Below the pieces are notes generated by a model that was not told the DNA's origin, did no database searches, and worked only from the letters and a program-made list of their open reading frames with translations. A stretch of 16,108 nucleotides of DNA from an uncultured Veillonella sp. (GTDB taxonomy: Bacteria > Bacillota > Negativicutes > Veillonellales > Veillonellaceae): NCBI GenBank assembly GCA_900550175.1, contig URQX01000026.1, positions 1 through 16,108 on the forward strand, read 5' to 3'. Positions 13,277 to 16,108 of the stretch are shown here, piece after piece; positions within the stretch are counted from its first letter, which is position 1; each line of letters opens with the position of its first letter. Made by a program: the position numbers and the translations under genes.

Positions 13277-13305
13277 TTGTTAAAATCCGAACGATAGTGT
13301 AAAAT
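13277..13305 (+). promoter_or_regulatory. Permease promoter with a PurR box in its spacer
   Basis: TTGTTA (13277-13282) and TAAAAT (13300-13305) are 17 nt apart. The spacer holds TCCGAAC (13286-13292), and the surrounding 13 bases match AWWWCCGAACWWT at 12 positions. A repressor bound here would block polymerase. The start point would be near 13312, giving a short leader before the ATG at 13344. Confidence 0.55.
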
Positions 13306-13343
13306 AAATGGGTGTTATTTCGAGGTTTGATGTAGGAGACATT

Positions 13344-14672
13344 ATGACAGATCAAAAACAAATGAATACGGTCGATAGTATGTTGCCGATACCACAGCTC
13401 TTTGCCTTTGGTTTACAGCACGTATTAGCTATGTATGCAGGTGCTGTTGCCGTACCTATTATTGTGGCACAGGCCATGCACCTACCTATGGAAGATTTAA
13501 TTCGATTAATTACGGCAGATTTATTTACTTGCGGTATTGCCACATTAATCCAGACGTTAGGGTTTGGTAAAATTGGTGGACGTATTCCAATGATCCAAGG
13601 GGTTACCTTTGCATCTGTTGGTCCTATGGCGATGATTGGGGCTCAGCATGGTATGACTGCTATTTATGGTGCTATTATCATAGCCGGGTTATTTACATTT
13701 TTGATAGCGCCATTCTTTAGTCGCCTTATTCGACTATTCCCTCCTGTAGTTACAGGTACAATTATTACTATTATCGGTATTAACTTGATGCCAGTTGCTA
13801 TTAACTGGATGGGTGGCGGTGTAGGTAATCCGAATTTTGGTAGTTTTACCAATATTGGGCTAGGGTTCCTTACATTCTTAATCGTTGTATTCGTTTACAA
13901 ATTCGCAAAAGGTTTCTTCAGTAATCTTTCTGTATTAATTGGTTTGATTGCAGGTACAGCTATAGCTTTTGCCATGGGCGTTACAAACTTTGACGAAGTT
14001 GGACGTTCCAGTTGGATTGCAGTTATTGAACCTTTCTATTTCGGTTTACCAACCTTTGATTGGGCTTCTGTGCTTTCCATGATTATCGTAATGCTTGTTG
14101 TTATGGTTGAAACCACAGGTGATAGTATTGCTATTGGTGAAATTGTAGATAAGCCAATTGGACGTAAGGAATTGGCATCTATCATTCGTGCTGATGGGGT
14201 ATCTACTATTATCGGTGGTATTCTTAATAGCTTCCCCTATACAGCGTTTGCTCAAAACGTGGGCCTTATTGCTGTAACTGGTGTTAAGAGCCGCTTTGTA
14301 GTTGCTGCCTCTGGTGTGATTTTGATTTTATTAGGCTTATTTCCTAAATTAGCGGCCATCGTAGCTAGTATTCCAAATGCCGTATTAGGTGGTGCTGGTA
14401 TTGCTATGTTCGGTATGATTGTTGCCAGTGGTATTCGTTCTTTAGGCAAGGTTAGCTTTGAAGGTAATCATAATTTAATGCTTGTAGCAATTAGTGTTGG
14501 TGTGGCTATGATCCCTATTGCAGCGCCAAACTTTTATGCTAATTTCCCTGCTTGGGCACAAATTATTTTAAAATCTGGCATCACTTTCGGTAGTATTATG
14601 GCAATATTGCTTAATTTACTACTTAATGGTGTTAATCGTGGTGACGAAATTAAAGAAATGGGTCGCCGATAA
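13344..14672 (+). CDS. NCS2-family xanthine/purine permease (PbuX-like)
   Basis: This 442-residue membrane protein is of the nucleobase-cation symporter 2 family with about 14 predicted helices. The NAT signature QNVGLIAVTG (304-313) is present. The acidic residue of helix 8 is E256 in VETTGD, D284 lies 20 residues before Q304 as in E. coli XanQ, and H26 sits in helix 1 (LQHVLAMYAG). The Gly after the Thr of the signature favours xanthine or urate over uracil carriers. I prefer the ATG at 13344 with AGGAG just upstream over the ATG at 13308, which lies at or before the predicted transcription start. PurR-like boxes upstream and adjacency to one-carbon genes support a purine role. The exact substrate is uncertain. 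Confidence 0.87.
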   Translation: MTDQKQMNTVDSMLPIPQLFAFGLQHVLAMYAGAVAVPIIVAQAMHLPMEDLIRLITADLFTCGIATLIQTLGFGKIGGRIPMIQGVTFASVGPMAMIGAQHGMTAIYGAIIIAGLFTFLIAPFFSRLIRLFPPVVTGTIITIIGINLMPVAINWMGGGVGNPNFGSFTNIGLGFLTFLIVVFVYKFAKGFFSNLSVLIGLIAGTAIAFAMGVTNFDEVGRSSWIAVIEPFYFGLPTFDWASVLSMIIVMLVVMVETTGDSIAIGEIVDKPIGRKELASIIRADGVSTIIGGILNSFPYTAFAQNVGLIAVTGVKSRFVVAASGVILILLGLFPKLAAIVASIPNAVLGGAGIAMFGMIVASGIRSLGKVSFEGNHNLMLVAISVGVAMIPIAAPNFYANFPAWAQIILKSGITFGSIMAILLNLLLNGVNRGDEIKEMGRR

Positions 14673-14680
14673 AAATTACT

Positions 14681-14718
14681 AAAAAAGAACTCTGTTCCTT
14701 GGAGCAGAGTTCTTTTTT
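14681..14718 (+). terminator. Intrinsic terminator after the permease
   Basis: AAAAAAGAACTCTG (14681-14694) pairs with CAGAGTTCTTTTTT (14705-14718). The stem can extend by T-G and TCC/GGA pairs. Flanking A- and T-runs make it potentially bidirectional. Confidence 0.85.
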
Positions 14719-14754
14719 AGTGATTAAATTCACAGGAAATTTGTATGAATACTA

Positions 14755-14763
14755 TGCTATAAT
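14755..14763 (+). promoter_or_regulatory. Extended -10 promoter for MOSC-moaA
   Basis: TGCTATAAT is a perfect extended -10 element (TGN TATAAT) with no clear -35. It would give a leader of about 120 nt before the MOSC gene. I see no molybdenum-cofactor riboswitch consensus in that leader. Confidence 0.5.
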
Positions 14764-14890
14764 AAATAGATAATTGTAGAATAATTTTGTGTTGCTTTCA
14801 GTAAGATGAGAATCATAAAATTAGTTGCAATTATATGTTTAAATAAAGTTATGTATATATGGTATGTTCCCATAAGAAGGGAAGGGTTAC

Positions 14891-15331
14891 ATGGCAGACG
14901 GAAAAATTATTGCTATCTCTATTAGTGAGAAAAAAGGGCAAAAGAAACATAATATTGAAACCGCTAATCTTATTGTAGATCACGGTATGGAAGGTGATGC
15001 TCATGCCGGTAATTGGCATCGTCAAATCAGCTTGCTTGGCATTGCAAGTATTGACCATATGCGAGCTCAAGGGGCGGATGTAAAACCTGGTGATTTTGCA
15101 GAAAATATCACTGTTGAAGGCATGGTGCTTTATGAATTAGCTGTAGGCACTCAATTACAAGTTGGCAGTGATGTTATTCTTGAAATTACTCAAATTGGCA
15201 AGGAATGTCATCATGGTTGTGAAATCATGAAACAAGTAGGATCTTGTATTATGCCTACACAAGGTATCTTTGGTAAAGTACTTAAAAATGGTACGATTCA
15301 TGTAGGTGATGAAGTATCTATTATTAAATAG
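14891..15331 (+). CDS. Stand-alone MOSC-domain protein
   Basis: This 146-residue protein consists of a single MOSC domain, the beta-rich fold found at the end of molybdenum cofactor sulfurases. Family marks are GMEGDAHAG (32-40) and GKECHHGC (103-110), followed by VGSCIMPTQGIFGKV (116-130). Conserved cysteines are at C106, C110 and C119. The MOSC Cys is thought to carry sulfur or bind the cofactor, but small bacterial MOSC proteins lack a proven reaction. The gene is 25 nt upstream of moaA, so a role in molybdenum cofactor synthesis or modification is likely. The ribosome binding site is purine-rich (GAAGGGAAGGG) rather than canonical. Confidence 0.83.
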   Translation: MADGKIIAISISEKKGQKKHNIETANLIVDHGMEGDAHAGNWHRQISLLGIASIDHMRAQGADVKPGDFAENITVEGMVLYELAVGTQLQVGSDVILEITQIGKECHHGCEIMKQVGSCIMPTQGIFGKVLKNGTIHVGDEVSIIK

Positions 15332-15356
15332 CTTTGTATTTTAAACGAGGTGTGTT

Positions 15357-16108
15357 ATGAAAGACGCATGGGGTCGTACAATTGAATATGTACGTCTGTC
15401 ATTGACAGATGCGTGTAATTTTTGTTGTCCCTATTGTCGACCTGCTGAAATTACACCTCAAAGTCAAACACAATTATTATCAGTTGATGAATGGATGACT
15501 ATTTTAGGTGCTTTCCATCGTATCGGCGTAAAAGCTGTGCGATTAACTGGAGGCGAACCATTGTTGTATCCTCATATCGAAGAGCTTTTATCTCGAATTA
15601 AGGATACGGGTTGGTTTGAAGATATTTCCATGACTACTAATGGCAGCTTACTTGCATCTCGAGCACAACGATTGAAAAAACTCGGATTGAACCGAGTGAA
15701 TATTAGTCTAGATTCTCTTGAAAGTGACGCCTTTGCAACTTGTGTAGGTAAAGAAAATCAGCTGGATTCTGTGCTAGAGGGTATTCGTAGTGCTATTAGC
15801 GGGAACTTTAAATCGGTAAAGATTAATACTGTATTATCTCGCCATTGGTCTGATGAAGAAGTTAAATCTTTGTTACAATATGTAGAAAAATGGCCTGTGG
15901 TGTGGCGATTTATAGAATATATGCCATTCCAAGGTGATGCATTCCATGGACCGACCTTTGATGAGTGGCGAGCTCAATTGGAACGTGTAAGTGGGGGGCC
16001 TCTTACAGAGGTTCACTCTGTGTATGGTTTTGGTCCTGCTACGTATTTAGCGCTACCAAGTGGAAAGGCTGTAGGATTCATCTTTTCTATGTCTCATAGC
16101 TATTGTGA
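15357..16108 (+). CDS. moaA: GTP 3',8-cyclase MoaA, cut by window end
   Basis: The visible 250 residues form most of MoaA, the radical SAM enzyme that turns GTP into 3',8-cyclo-7,8-dihydro-GTP, the first step of molybdopterin synthesis. The N-terminal cluster motif CNFCCPYC gives CX3CX2C at C20, C24 and C27, and the SAM motif GGEP is at 65-68. The last visible residue, C250 in SMSHSYC, matches the first cysteine of the C-terminal [4Fe-4S] site. It sits 230 residues after C20, close to the 233 in E. coli. The frame is open to the window edge. GAGGTG (15347-15352) precedes the ATG by 4 nt. It is co-directional with the MOSC gene and probably in the same operon. Confidence 0.93.
   Translation, partial: MKDAWGRTIEYVRLSLTDACNFCCPYCRPAEITPQSQTQLLSVDEWMTILGAFHRIGVKAVRLTGGEPLLYPHIEELLSRIKDTGWFEDISMTTNGSLLASRAQRLKKLGLNRVNISLDSLESDAFATCVGKENQLDSVLEGIRSAISGNFKSVKINTVLSRHWSDEEVKSLLQYVEKWPVVWRFIEYMPFQGDAFHGPTFDEWRAQLERVSGGPLTEVHSVYGFGPATYLALPSGKAVGFIFSMSHSYC

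Noticed and set aside
13274..13343. Purine riboswitch upstream of the permease
   Set aside because: The leader between the predicted start and the ATG is about 30 nt, too short, and no aptamer core is present. PurBox control is the better explanation.
14764..14890. Molybdenum-cofactor riboswitch before MOSC-moaA
   Set aside because: The leader is AT-rich without the stable multi-stem structure or conserved bases of the Moco RNA.

Overview
All genes in this window lie on the + strand. The DNA is AT-rich, with strong AGGAGG-type ribosome binding sites, compact Firmicute-style intrinsic terminators and PurR-box-like sites. Together with the gene set (ThiT, MobA-MobB fusion, MoeA, two-subunit L(+)-tartrate dehydratase, SLC13/DASS anion carrier, Fhs plus a stand-alone cyclohydrolase, a PbuX-like purine permease, MOSC-MoaA), this suggests an anaerobic Firmicute. 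Veillonella or a close Negativicute is my best guess. That is an inference from gene content, because no rRNA or other marker gene is present.

Layout. (1) 1-2970: a promoter drives thiT, mobAB and moeA, whose coding regions overlap (thiamine uptake and molybdenum cofactor maturation). (2) 2971-5207: a promoter/terminator element precedes a zeta-type UDP-sugar kinase toxin with an N-terminal epsilon-like helical domain, followed within 14 nt by an AraC-type regulator. (3) 5208-5842: a terminator and a regulated promoter region lead into a SemiSWEET sugar transporter. (4) 5843-7021: a second copy of the promoter/terminator element and a close AraC paralogue, here without the toxin gene. (5) 7022-10291: a terminator and a second copy of the regulated promoter block precede ttdA-ttdB and an SLC13/DASS carrier, a predicted tartrate or C4-dicarboxylate uptake and dehydration module. 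(6) 10292-13098: a 9-bp degenerate tandem array, then formate-tetrahydrofolate ligase and methenyl-THF cyclohydrolase (one-carbon metabolism). (7) 13099-14672: a purine permease behind PurR-box-like sites. (8) 14719-16108: a MOSC-domain protein and moaA (cut by the window end), returning to molybdenum cofactor synthesis.

How it works together. Molybdenum-cofactor genes at both ends flank about 12 kb of nutrient uptake, one-carbon and regulatory genes. Tartrate taken up by the carrier would be dehydrated to oxaloacetate by TtdAB. Fhs and FchA convert formate and THF towards methenyl- and methylene-THF, which feeds purine synthesis, and the adjacent permease salvages purines.

The most unusual parts are the fused epsilon-zeta protein with all key zeta residues conserved, the duplicated AraC cassette in which that toxin gene is the main difference between copies, promoters placed on top of terminator hairpins, and the 9-bp tandem array upstream of fhs.
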